From: Kofleriaceae bacterium
Lineage (GTDB): Bacteria; Myxococcota_A; Polyangia; Haliangiales; Haliangiaceae
Length of the DNA: 64,000 nt
Reading direction: 5' to 3'
Assembly: GCA_018057825.1 (NCBI GenBank)
Contig: JAGPCY010000030.1
Location: 1-64,000 of the forward strand
Part shown: in pieces, positions 18,671 to 25,976 of the stretch
How positions within the stretch are numbered: position 1 is the stretch's first letter
Layout: each line of letters begins with the position of its first letter
Translations under genes and position numbers: made by a program
The notes under the pieces: generated by a model
The model's database searches: none
Told to the model about the DNA's origin: nothing
The model's input: the letters and a program-made list of their open reading frames with translations, nothing else

Positions 18671-20272
18671 TCACCGCGCCAGGTACACCGGGCGCCAGAA
18701 GTCGCAATCGGCGGCGCGCGGGGCGGCGCCGACCACCGCAGGGTTCTCGAAGATCATGACCGGGTCGCCGGCGCCGTAGACCGGCCAGGCCGGGGTGCCG
18801 CCGGGATCCCCGGTGCGCGCGAACCGAGTCCAGGCGCCGCGCATGACGTCGGCCAGCGCTAGATCGGCCGCGGTCGGCTGATAGGGCTGACCGCTGGCGG
18901 TCGCGATCGCGCCGAAGGTGCCAAACACGAACGGGATGTCGATGCCGTGGATCGCGCCGAAGGGCGTGGCCCGGTAGGTCATGAAGTAGCGGTAGACCGG
19001 GGCGGTCTGGCCGGCGTCGACCCCAACCGCGATCTCGCGCGACGGACATACGAAGCGCGAATCGGTCGACAACCGGGAGTACGCCGCGCGCGGCGACGGA
19101 TAGGCCGACAGCGAGTACTGGGCCAAGACCCGGTCCGCGAACGGTCCGAACTGGCCGCGCACCAAGGTCTCGTACTGCGTGGCCGTGAGGTTGGCCGGGA
19201 CCTGGGCGTTGGTCTCGTCGGCGTTGGCGCCGATCATGAACGGCACCGCGTGGTGACGGCCGGCGCGGATCGCGGCCTCGGGCTGCTCGGTGAGCACGAC
19301 GCCGTCGATCGTCGTGCCGTAGAACGACTCCGACAGGGTGCCAACCTCGTGCGCGTAGGCCCGGGTGATGGCCTCGGCGGTGGCGGCGCGGAAGCACGCG
19401 GCGCGATCGCTGCCGCAGCCCAGGGCGGTAGCGACCTCGTCGGCGGTGGCCTGGGCGTCGGCGCGCGTGTCGAGGAACTTGCACGCGCCGCTCTGCACGA
19501 TCGCGCGGTGGAACAGCCCGGCGGCGGCCGGCACCGCCAGGAGCGTGCAGGTGTTCCGCCCGCCGGCCGACTCACCGAAGATCGTGACGTTGGCTGGATC
19601 GCCGCCGAAGGCCGCGATGTTGTCCCGGACCCAGGTGAGGGCCAGCACCTGATCGCGCGTGCCGTAGTTGCCGACCGAGCCGTCGACCGCGAGCGAGGCA
19701 TCGGCCAGGTAGCCGAGCTGGGCCAGCCGGTAGTTCAAGGTCACGACCACGACGTCGCCGGTCTCGGCGAGGACCTGACCGTCGTACAGCGGCTCGCTGG
19801 CGCTGCCGGCGGCGTTGCCCCCGCCGTGGATCCACACCATCACCGGTCGCGGCGCGGCCGCCGCGGTCGGCGCCCAGACGTTCAGATAGAGGCAGTCCTC
19901 CTGGCCGACGAAGTTGCCGTCGGCGTCGAGCTGCGAGCAGCGCGGGCCGAAGGCGGTGGCGGCGCGCTCGGTGGCCGCGCAGGTCGCCGGCACCGGCGCG
20001 CGTAGGCGCAGCTCGCCGACCGGCGGCTCGGCGTAGGGGACGCCGCGGTAGGCCCAGGTACCGCCGAGCTGGACGCCGCGCAGGACGCCGCCGGTGGTCG
20101 TGACCCGCTCGGCCGGCGCGCCGGCGACCGGCTGGCACGCGGCGGCGGCGTCGAGGCCACCGTCCGACGGGGTCGCGTCAGGGTCGGCGGGGTCATCGCC
20201 GCCACCACAGGCGACGGCGGTGGCGAGGATCGCCACGGTCAGTGTCCGGAAGGTCGACATCATTCGCATCAT
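18671..20272 (-). CDS. Secreted carboxylesterase, type B family (lipoprotein, 533 aa)
   Basis: The ATG at 20272 is placed 8 bases after GGAGG. The signal peptide ends in ATAVACGGG, giving a predicted lipoprotein. The type-B carboxylesterase fold is clear: the oxyanion-hole region [13 protein letters not shown], the nucleophile elbow TIFGESAGG near residue 232, a conserved acidic residue in IGANADETN, and the catalytic His in [16 protein letters not shown]. Length fits the family (500-550 aa). It hydrolyses carboxylic esters; the natural substrate cannot be told. It is convergent with the methylase gene (18 bases between stops) and divergent from the Ca-repeat lipoprotein at 20404. Confidence 0.93.
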   Translation of the reverse strand: MMRMMSTFRTLTVAILATAVACGGGDDPADPDATPSDGGLDAAAACQPVAGAPAERVTTTGGVLRGVQLGGTWAYRGVPYAEPPVGELRLRAPVPATCAATERAATAFGPRCSQLDADGNFVGQEDCLYLNVWAPTAAAAPRPVMVWIHGGGNAAGSASEPLYDGQVLAETGDVVVVTLNYRLAQLGYLADASLAVDGSVGNYGTRDQVLALTWVRDNIAAFGGDPANVTIFGESAGGRNTCTLLAVPAAAGLFHRAIVQSGACKFLDTRADAQATADEVATALGCGSDRAACFRAATAEAITRAYAHEVGTLSESFYGTTIDGVVLTEQPEAAIRAGRHHAVPFMIGANADETNAQVPANLTATQYETLVRGQFGPFADRVLAQYSLSAYPSPRAAYSRLSTDSRFVCPSREIAVGVDAGQTAPVYRYFMTYRATPFGAIHGIDIPFVFGTFGAIATASGQPYQPTAADLALADVMRGAWTRFARTGDPGGTPAWPVYGAGDPVMIFENPAVVGAAPRAADCDFWRPVYLAR

Positions 20273-20403
20273 GGCAGGCACCTCCGCCGGAAGAGCAACC
20301 GGCGTGCCGGCGGGACCGAGACCGGCGGTTCACACTTCCCGGGGCCGCCGGATCCTCGATACACTCGGCGATCGGCGACCACCCTCGCCCCTTGGAGTCC
20401 CCC

Positions 20404-21888
20404 ATGGCCTCGCTTCGCGCCTCGCTCTTGGCCGCCGCCGCGGCTCTCCTCGTGACCTGCAGCGACAGCGACGGGCCGCCCGACCAGCCCGACCCCAACG
20501 CCGACACCGACGGCGACACGATCACCGACGTCCAGGAGGGCGCCGGGGTCGACACCGACGGCGACGGCACGCCCGACGCCGGCGACAGCGACAGCGACGG
20601 CGACGGCATCCCCGACTACCGCGAGGCCGGCGACGCCAACCCCGCGACCCCGCCGGTCGACAGCGACCTCGACGGCACGCCCGACTTCCGCGACACCGAC
20701 AGCGACAACAACGGCCGGGCCGACGGCCTCGACGGCACCGACGACTTCGACGGCGACGGTCGTCCGGACTTCCAGGACGTCGACGACGACGGCGACGGCC
20801 TCCTCGACTCCACCGAGGTCGGGACCGGCGGCACGCCGACCGACACCGACGGCGACGGCCAGCCCGACTTCCACGACACCGACGCCGACGCCGACGGCTG
20901 GGCCGATGGCGCCGAGGGCACCGGCGATCGCGACGGCGACGGCGTGGGCGACTGGCTCGACCCGCGCAACGACGTGACGCCGCCGGCCCTGACCTTCACG
21001 CCGATCTCGACCACGTTCAACAGCCCGATCGGCATCGACTACCACGAGCCCTCCGACTCGGTGGTCATGTCGGTCAACTACGCCACCGGCGGCGTGCCGT
21101 CGAACTTCGAGCGCGTCGAGCTCGACGGCACCCACGTGCAGTTCTCGAACTACGCCAACATGACCGACGAGGTGAAGATCGCGACGGTGCGTTCGGGGTC
21201 GATCGGCGGCTTCGTGACCGGCGACCTGTTCGTCGGCAACGGTCAGGACGGACGTATCGTTCGCATCACCGACAACGGCGCCACCGTGATCGACCCTTGG
21301 GTCGACCTGCCTGGCGACAACAACGGCCTCATGCGCGGCTCGCTGTACATCGATCGCACCGGGGTGTGGGGCGGCGAGCTGATCGCGGTCACCACCGCCG
21401 GCCAGGTCTGGCGCATCACCTCGGCCGGCACGCCGACGCTCCTGGCTTCGGTCGGCACCCACCTCGAGGGCATGATCACCGTGCCGCCCTACCCGGCCCG
21501 CTTCGGCCCCCTGGCCGGCAAGATCATCGCCGGCGCCGAGGGCCAGGGCCTGCTCTACGCCTTCGACGCGACCGGCGCGTTCACGACCTACAACCTAGGC
21601 GTCGCGGTCGAGGACATCGACGTGATCATGCCCGACGAGAACTATTTCGGCGTGAGCTACGGCACCAGCCGCCTCCTCGGCGTCCCCGACGAGGCCTGGA
21701 CCACGGTCCACGGCGACATCCTCCTGGCCCAGGAGTCGGTGCCAGCCGGCACCACCGGGCTGTTCCGGGTGTACTGGGACGGCACGACCCTGTCGGCGCA
21801 GCCGTTCCCGCTGGCCGCCGCCTCGACCAACGTCGTGCAGTGGGAGCACGTCACCTTCGCCGCCGCAGGGATCGTCGAGATCCCGTGA
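20404..21888 (+). CDS. Lipoprotein with thrombospondin type 3-like Ca-binding repeats and a beta-propeller-like domain (494 aa)
   Basis: The ATG at 20404 follows GGAG and gives a lipoprotein signal (LLAAAAALLVTCSD). Residues of about 30-190 contain some ten Asp-rich loops of the DTDGDGTPD / DSDSDGDGIPD kind, typical of thrombospondin type 3 or dockerin-like calcium loops. Residues of about 200-494 read as repeated beta strands around phrases such as FNSPIGIDYHEP, GDLFVGNGQDGRIVRIT and LYAFDATGAFTTYN, consistent with a beta-propeller. It is probably a surface protein stiffened by calcium. A TACACT element lies about 40 bases before the ATG and could be a promoter with a normal leader. The stop lies 19 bases from the convergent neighbour's stop. 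Confidence 0.85.
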   Translation: MASLRASLLAAAAALLVTCSDSDGPPDQPDPNADTDGDTITDVQEGAGVDTDGDGTPDAGDSDSDGDGIPDYREAGDANPATPPVDSDLDGTPDFRDTDSDNNGRADGLDGTDDFDGDGRPDFQDVDDDGDGLLDSTEVGTGGTPTDTDGDGQPDFHDTDADADGWADGAEGTGDRDGDGVGDWLDPRNDVTPPALTFTPISTTFNSPIGIDYHEPSDSVVMSVNYATGGVPSNFERVELDGTHVQFSNYANMTDEVKIATVRSGSIGGFVTGDLFVGNGQDGRIVRITDNGATVIDPWVDLPGDNNGLMRGSLYIDRTGVWGGELIAVTTAGQVWRITSAGTPTLLASVGTHLEGMITVPPYPARFGPLAGKIIAGAEGQGLLYAFDATGAFTTYNLGVAVEDIDVIMPDENYFGVSYGTSRLLGVPDEAWTTVHGDILLAQESVPAGTTGLFRVYWDGTTLSAQPFPLAAASTNVVQWEHVTFAAAGIVEIP

Positions 21889-21907
21889 CGCGACGGCGAC
21901 GCGCCGC

Positions 21908-22543
21908 TCAGTACCAGCCGCGGATGCCGAGCAGGTAGCGCAAGGCGCCGACCGGCTCGACCTCGAGCCCGACGGTGCTGGTCCAGTCGCGCGGGTCGTC
22001 GATCGACCGGGTGTAGGTCGCGACCGCGCGCAGACCGATCTGATAGCGGACCTCGCGGTGCCGAGGCCGCAGCAGATCCCACGGCGCCCGGTAGCCGTAG
22101 GACAGCGCGCCGGTGACCAGCGTGCCGTCGGTGCCCGCGCGCGCGATCAGCACGCCCTCCCCCGCGTACCAGAACATGTCGAGCTTCTTCGGCAAGGCCG
22201 CGATCACCAGCTCGCCGCCGATCACCGCGGCGCCGGTGGACGAGGCCTCGAGGAACGGGCCGAACCGGACGTCGCCGCCGTGGCCGATGGGCAGGGTCAG
22301 GTCGGCGCCCAGGGCGCCCTCCCACCCGGTCTGGCGGTCGGCGGTCGACGGCGGCGAACCGATCACCAGGCGGGCCGCGCCGGTCGTGTAGGGCGCGACG
22401 CCGTAGCTCATCCGCACCCAGGTCGACCACTCGAGGCCGGGCCGGGTCGGCGTCGGCGGATCCTCGGGCGGGGGCGGCGGCCGGGCCCCGGCCACCGCGG
22501 TGGCGGCGATCAGGGTGCCGACGATCCAAGCCAGGCGCATCAT
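21908..22543 (-). CDS. Exported protein, outer-membrane-barrel-like (211 aa)
   Basis: The signal peptide (LAWIVGTLIAATAVAGA) is followed by a Pro-rich stretch. The mature part has alternating beta segments ending in short aromatic-rich strands (VRYQIGLRAVATYTRS, LRYLLGIRGWY at the C-terminus), as in small outer-membrane beta-barrels, and the terminal Tyr fits a barrel-assembly signature. No family is recognised. It follows the gene at 22595-23308 by 51 bases on the same strand; both may be barrel-type envelope proteins made together. Two in-frame ATGs at the start leave the exact first residue open. Confidence 0.65.
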   Translation of the reverse strand: MMRLAWIVGTLIAATAVAGARPPPPPEDPPTPTRPGLEWSTWVRMSYGVAPYTTGAARLVIGSPPSTADRQTGWEGALGADLTLPIGHGGDVRFGPFLEASSTGAAVIGGELVIAALPKKLDMFWYAGEGVLIARAGTDGTLVTGALSYGYRAPWDLLRPRHREVRYQIGLRAVATYTRSIDDPRDWTSTVGLEVEPVGALRYLLGIRGWY

Positions 22544-22594
22544 GGGGGGTCTAACGCGCCACAGCGGCCGGCGATCTGCGCGCGATCTGCGCGC

Positions 22595-23308
22595 TCAGAA
22601 CACATCGGCGACCAGGCGCAGGCCACCGGCCACGGTGAACGGCAGCTCGGACTGCAAGGCGGCGTCGACGCGCACGAACGGTTCGACCACCGGCGTCCGA
22701 CGCGAGCCGACCGGGGTCAGGCGCAGGCTGGCCTCGACGCCGCCGAGGGCCTCGACCTCCCCGCCCGCGAAGGTGGCGCCGACCATGAGGCCCAGGCTGA
22801 GCTTGCCCACGCCCTTGCTGGCGAGCAGCCGAAGCTGAAACCCACCGCCGTCGCTGGTGCCGACCACGCCCTCGACCCCGACGCCGAACCGCGGCCGGTC
22901 GAGGAGCCCCTTCGACACGCCGCGGCCGCGCAGCTCGGCGATCACCTCGGCGGCGATCTGCTGGGCCAGCGCCGCCAGATCGGGCGGCGGCTCGCCCTTG
23001 GTGATCGCGTCGCGGACGACCGCCTTCAAGCGCGCCTTGACCCTCGCCTTCACCACGTCGGCCAGGCTCGGCGAATCGAACATGTACAGGGCCAGGCCAA
23101 ACGACACGCCGTGCACCAGCTCGCCCTCGTCGACGGTGGCGCCGACCACGGCGCCGGCGTGGGGACCGAGGACGACGTCGCGTCGCGTGCGGTCGACGGC
23201 GTGACCGAGCGCATCGCCGACCCGCTCGAGGGCGTCGTCGATCTCGTCGGCGCGAGCGGAGGTGGTCATCGCGGCGAGCGCGACGGCGGCGGCGAGCGAG
23301 GTGCGCAT
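22595..23308 (-). CDS. Exported protein of unknown function, beta-rich (237 aa)
   Basis: The ATG at 23308 gives a clean signal peptide (MRTSLAAAVALAAMTTSARA). The frame extends upstream, but the TACACT box 6 bases before this ATG supports the shorter start. The N-terminal mature part is helical and charged (EIDDALERVGDALGHAVDR; VVKARVKARLKAVVRD). The C-terminal half is Gly-rich with alternating strands (FGVGVEGVVGTSDGGGFQLRLL), ending in GGLRLVADVF with a terminal Phe, suggesting a beta-barrel. It is divergent from the MXAN_6230-type gene and upstream of the 211-aa barrel-like protein. The function is unknown. Confidence 0.65.
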   Translation of the reverse strand: MRTSLAAAVALAAMTTSARADEIDDALERVGDALGHAVDRTRRDVVLGPHAGAVVGATVDEGELVHGVSFGLALYMFDSPSLADVVKARVKARLKAVVRDAITKGEPPPDLAALAQQIAAEVIAELRGRGVSKGLLDRPRFGVGVEGVVGTSDGGGFQLRLLASKGVGKLSLGLMVGATFAGGEVEALGGVEASLRLTPVGSRRTPVVEPFVRVDAALQSELPFTVAGGLRLVADVF

Positions 23309-23314
23309 CGCGGC

Positions 23315-23320
23315 AGTGTA
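23315..23320 (-). promoter_or_regulatory. TACACT -10 box for a leaderless start at 23308 (-)
   Basis: On the minus strand TACACT is followed by 6 bases and then ATG; no Shine-Dalgarno is present. Confidence 0.5.
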
Positions 23321-23354
23321 CCTGCATCGTCGGCGCGCTGGCCCGCCGCCGGCG

Positions 23355-23360
23355 TATGCT
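23355..23360 (+). promoter_or_regulatory. TATGCT -10 box favouring the GTG start at 23368
   Basis: TATGCT is followed by 7 bases and GTG 23368. The alternative ATG at 23356 lies inside this box, so if the box is real the GTG is the start. Confidence 0.45.
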
Positions 23361-23367
23361 CGCACCC

Positions 23368-25500
23368 GTGTCCGCCCACCCCGGCCATCCGCTGAACCCG
23401 CTGCTACTCCGGCGCCGACGCACGCTGGTGGTCGCCGCCGGCACCGCCGCGCTGCCGGTCGGTTACGTCGCCGCGGCGCTCAAGAACCTCGAGCGGCTGG
23501 GGTTCACGGCCTCGCCGCGGCTGGTGGCGCGGCTGCGCACGCTGTCGGAGGGCGACCTCGCCGCGGTCTACGGCCAGCTCGTGTCGACCTTGCGCAAGCA
23601 CAAGGGCGCCGACGTCGAGTGGCGGCCGATGTACCCGAACTTCCCGCGGCAGGTGATGGAGGCCGAGGACGCCGAGCTGTACGTCAACGCGCTCCTCCAC
23701 TACCTGGGCGACTGGGTCGGGCAACGCATCCTGCCGGTCTATCCAGTCGACGAGCGCCCGGCGCTGGTCGAGGCGGTCGAGCTCGAGGTGATCGACCTCG
23801 GCGACGAGGACGAGCTGCGCGCGATCGCGCGTGGGCTGATCGGCGCGGCGACCTCGATCTCGGCCAGCGACCGCGACGACCTGCGCGCGCTCCTGGGCCA
23901 CTACCGCGCCGAGGCCGCCGCGCTCCTGCCGGCCGAGATCCCGCACAAGGAGAACCTGGCCTTCACCGCCAGCATCCTCCTCGACGACCCAGTCGCCGCC
24001 GACGTGCTCCTCATGCGCTACCTGCGGACCGCGACCGACGTCCTGCGGCTGGCGGTGGCGCGGTCGGGCGGCGACGTCAGCCTGGCGGCACCGACCCGGT
24101 TCTCGAGCGTCGGGCGCGCCGAGCGCCGCGTCCTCCTGGCGCTGCTCGATCGCGTGGCCGCCCCCGACGAGGACCTGTGGCGGCATCGCGGCCCGTGGCT
24201 GCGCCTGGCCGAGCGCCTCCACCCCGGCGAGGAGGCCGCGCGCTTCCCGCGGGCGGCGGCGGCCTTCGCCCGACTGCGCGGCGACGTGCGCCCCGCGACC
24301 TTCAACCGCCGGGTCGAGCGCGCGCTGCGCGCCCCCGACGTCGACGCCGCGATCGCCACGCTGCGGACCCGCCCCGGCGAGCTCGCTCGTCGCCTCGATC
24401 ACCTGCTGCGTGTGGCCGACCCCGCGGACCACCCGGCGATCCTCACCGCCTTCACCGCGGTCGCGCCCGAGGTCGCCACCCCGGTGCTCCTGCAGGTGCT
24501 CACCCACTTCGAGCACCGCGGCGCGCCGGCGGCGGTGCGCCCGATCTTCCCCAAAGGAAACGCCGCCAAGGTGCAGGCGATCGTCAACCGCCTCCCGCCT
24601 CTGCCGGCCGCGACCCTCGCGGCGGTGGTGACCGCGTGCGAGGACGCGCTGCGCACCCGGTTCGCGCGCCGGCCGTCGCTCGGCAAGGTGTTCCTCGATC
24701 CGCGCCTGACCTCGTACCTGGTGCCGTTCTCCCAGCGCTCGGCGGCGAAGGCCCTGCGCACCCTGGTGCGCGGCTCGCGGCTCCCGCTGCCGCCCGGCGA
24801 CACCTTGCGCTTCTTCCTGTGGTGGAAGGAGGGCGTGGTGGCGGGCAAGGCGACCGGCCGCGTCGACATCGACCTCACCGCGGCGCTGTACGGCGACGAT
24901 TTCGCGTACCGCGATCACGTGTCGTGGACCAACCTGCGCGGCGGCCGGTTCCGCGGCGTTCACAGCGGCGACATCACCTCGGCCCCCGACGGCGCGTGCG
25001 AGTTCATCGACCTCGACCTGGCCTCGGTCCTGGCCTTCGGCGCGCGCTACGTGGTTGCGACCGCGTTCGCCTTCACGCCGCAGCCGTTCTGCAACCTGCC
25101 CGAGTGCTTCGTCGGCTGGATGATGCGGCGCGACCCGGGCTCCGGCGAGATCTTCGAGCCAGCCACCGTGGTCGATCGGGTCGACCTGGCGGCTGATCAA
25201 CGGATGTGCGTGCCGGCGATCTTCGATCTGGCGACCCGCGAGGTGATCTGGACCGACGTCGCCCACCGCCAGCCACCGCCGGTGGCGGCGACCATCGAGA
25301 GCAACCGCTCGTCGCTGGGACAGCTCGTGCAAGCGATGACCTCGTTGCGCCGCGCCACCCTGCATCGGCTGTGGGGACTCCACGCCGACGCCCGCGGCAC
25401 CCGGGTCGACACCGCCGCCGAGGCCGACACCGTGTTCTCGATCGACGCCGGCATCACGCCGCGCGATCACGAGCAGATCCTCTCCGAGTACCTGGCGTGA
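23368..25500 (+). CDS. MXAN_6230/SCO0854-type protein with TerD-like C-terminal domain (710 aa)
   Basis: The N-terminus (LNPLLLRRRRTLVV, VGYVAAALKNLERLGF, MYPNFPRQVMEA, ELYVNALLHYLGDW) matches my memory of the family named after Myxococcus MXAN_6230 and Streptomyces SCO0854. The middle is helical and repeat-like. Residues of about 500-640 look like a TerD-type domain (GRVDIDLTAALYGDDF, ACEFIDLDL, YVVATAFAF, AIFDLATREVIW), found in tellurite/stress-response proteins that bind calcium through Asp-rich loops. The family name includes a RING domain, but I see no Cys/His cluster here, so that part appears to be missing. No signal peptide. The start is GTG 23368, or ATG 23356. Confidence 0.7.
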   Translation: MSAHPGHPLNPLLLRRRRTLVVAAGTAALPVGYVAAALKNLERLGFTASPRLVARLRTLSEGDLAAVYGQLVSTLRKHKGADVEWRPMYPNFPRQVMEAEDAELYVNALLHYLGDWVGQRILPVYPVDERPALVEAVELEVIDLGDEDELRAIARGLIGAATSISASDRDDLRALLGHYRAEAAALLPAEIPHKENLAFTASILLDDPVAADVLLMRYLRTATDVLRLAVARSGGDVSLAAPTRFSSVGRAERRVLLALLDRVAAPDEDLWRHRGPWLRLAERLHPGEEAARFPRAAAAFARLRGDVRPATFNRRVERALRAPDVDAAIATLRTRPGELARRLDHLLRVADPADHPAILTAFTAVAPEVATPVLLQVLTHFEHRGAPAAVRPIFPKGNAAKVQAIVNRLPPLPAATLAAVVTACEDALRTRFARRPSLGKVFLDPRLTSYLVPFSQRSAAKALRTLVRGSRLPLPPGDTLRFFLWWKEGVVAGKATGRVDIDLTAALYGDDFAYRDHVSWTNLRGGRFRGVHSGDITSAPDGACEFIDLDLASVLAFGARYVVATAFAFTPQPFCNLPECFVGWMMRRDPGSGEIFEPATVVDRVDLAADQRMCVPAIFDLATREVIWTDVAHRQPPPVAATIESNRSSLGQLVQAMTSLRRATLHRLWGLHADARGTRVDTAAEADTVFSIDAGITPRDHEQILSEYLA

Positions 25501-25556
25501 CCACCGCGGTCCACGCTAGGCTCGAAGCCGGCGGCTATGGTCGCGCTTCCTTCTAT

Positions 25557-25634
25557 CTTGGACCCGGTGGTCGGAGGTTCGAATCCTCCCCCCGAGCTCG
25601 CTCGGGGTAGCTCAGTGGTAGAGCCCTGGCCTTA
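25557..25634 (+). tRNA. Circularly permuted tRNA: 3' half precedes 5' half, joined by a 4-base linker
   Basis: Reading left to right: GGTC (variable loop, 25569-25572), T stem GGAGG 25573-25577, T loop TTCGAAT 25578-25584, T stem CCTCC 25585-25589, 3' acceptor CCCCGAG 25590-25596, linker CTCG 25597-25600, 5' acceptor CTCGGGG 25601-25607, TA (positions 8-9), D stem GCTC 25610-25613, D loop AGTGGTA 25614-25620, D stem GAGC 25621-25624. The acceptor (7/7), T (5/5) and D (4/4) stems are perfect, and the consensus bases T8, A14, G18G19, A21 and TTC are present. An anticodon stem closes only partly (CTGG 25626-25629 with CCGG 25564-25567, one wobble) and the anticodon cannot be fixed. CTT occurs at both breakpoints (25557-25559, 25631-25633). 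It could be a functional permuted tRNA, a tRNA-derived RNA, or the remnant of a tandem tRNA pair. Confidence 0.6.
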
Positions 25635-25653
25635 GCTCGACCGATCTCCGCCA

Positions 25654-25860
25654 CTATTTTCGTCGCCCCGCCCCCGCGTCGTGCTCGCGGGTGGCGGCGG
25701 CGCATCGCGACCGCAGGACCTCATCGTCGAGCGCGTCGGCCATCGCCCGGGCCCGAGCCAGGGCGGCGCGGCCCAGCCCCTGTGACGAACCGGCGCGATC
25801 GCGGCCTCGGGCGTGGCGTTGTGGGGCAGGCGCCGATGTAGGTCCGGGCCGCGCGACCAC
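25654..25860 (-). pseudogene. Possible decayed gene fragment in the 476-base gap before the M4 peptidase
   Basis: A minus-strand frame ends at a TAG at 25654 with a natural-looking helical end (ALARARAMADALDDEVLRSR). Upstream, plausible protein-like text (ARTYIGAC, then LPHNATPEAAIA) is spread over other frames, as if broken by indels. No complete gene can be read between 25501 and 25976, and the remainder of this gap (25861-25976) shows nothing recognisable. I cannot name the ancestral protein, and GC-rich shadow reading is a real alternative. Confidence 0.25.
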
Positions 25861-25976
25861 CTGACGCCCGCCGTCCGCAGGCGAAGCGAGGCGCTGTTAC
25901 CGCCGTGCGGTTCGCCCGCGCCCGACGATCGCGAATGATGCGCGGCAGAGCGGCCCCGGGGCGCTCGCGGAGGACC

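Noticed and set aside
20404-21000. Asp-rich region of the 20404 gene as another DNA repeat array
   Set aside because: Codon choice varies between units and the protein pattern (DTDGDG) is kept, so it is a selected calcium-binding repeat, not a DNA-level array.
25569-25597. 3' tRNA fragment as a simple phage or ICE attachment site
   Set aside because: An att remnant explains the 3' half but not the adjoining 5' half with a perfectly complementary acceptor strand; no integrase gene lies nearby. It remains possible as part of the history.
25557-25634. Group I intron in permuted intron-exon arrangement around the tRNA halves
   Set aside because: Only 56 bases separate the preceding stop codon from the 3' half, too few for an intron part, and no P7-like core was seen on either side.
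25557-25634. Permuted (two-piece) tmRNA
   Set aside because: A full D stem with a standard D loop is present, which tmRNA lacks, and there is no tag reading frame.
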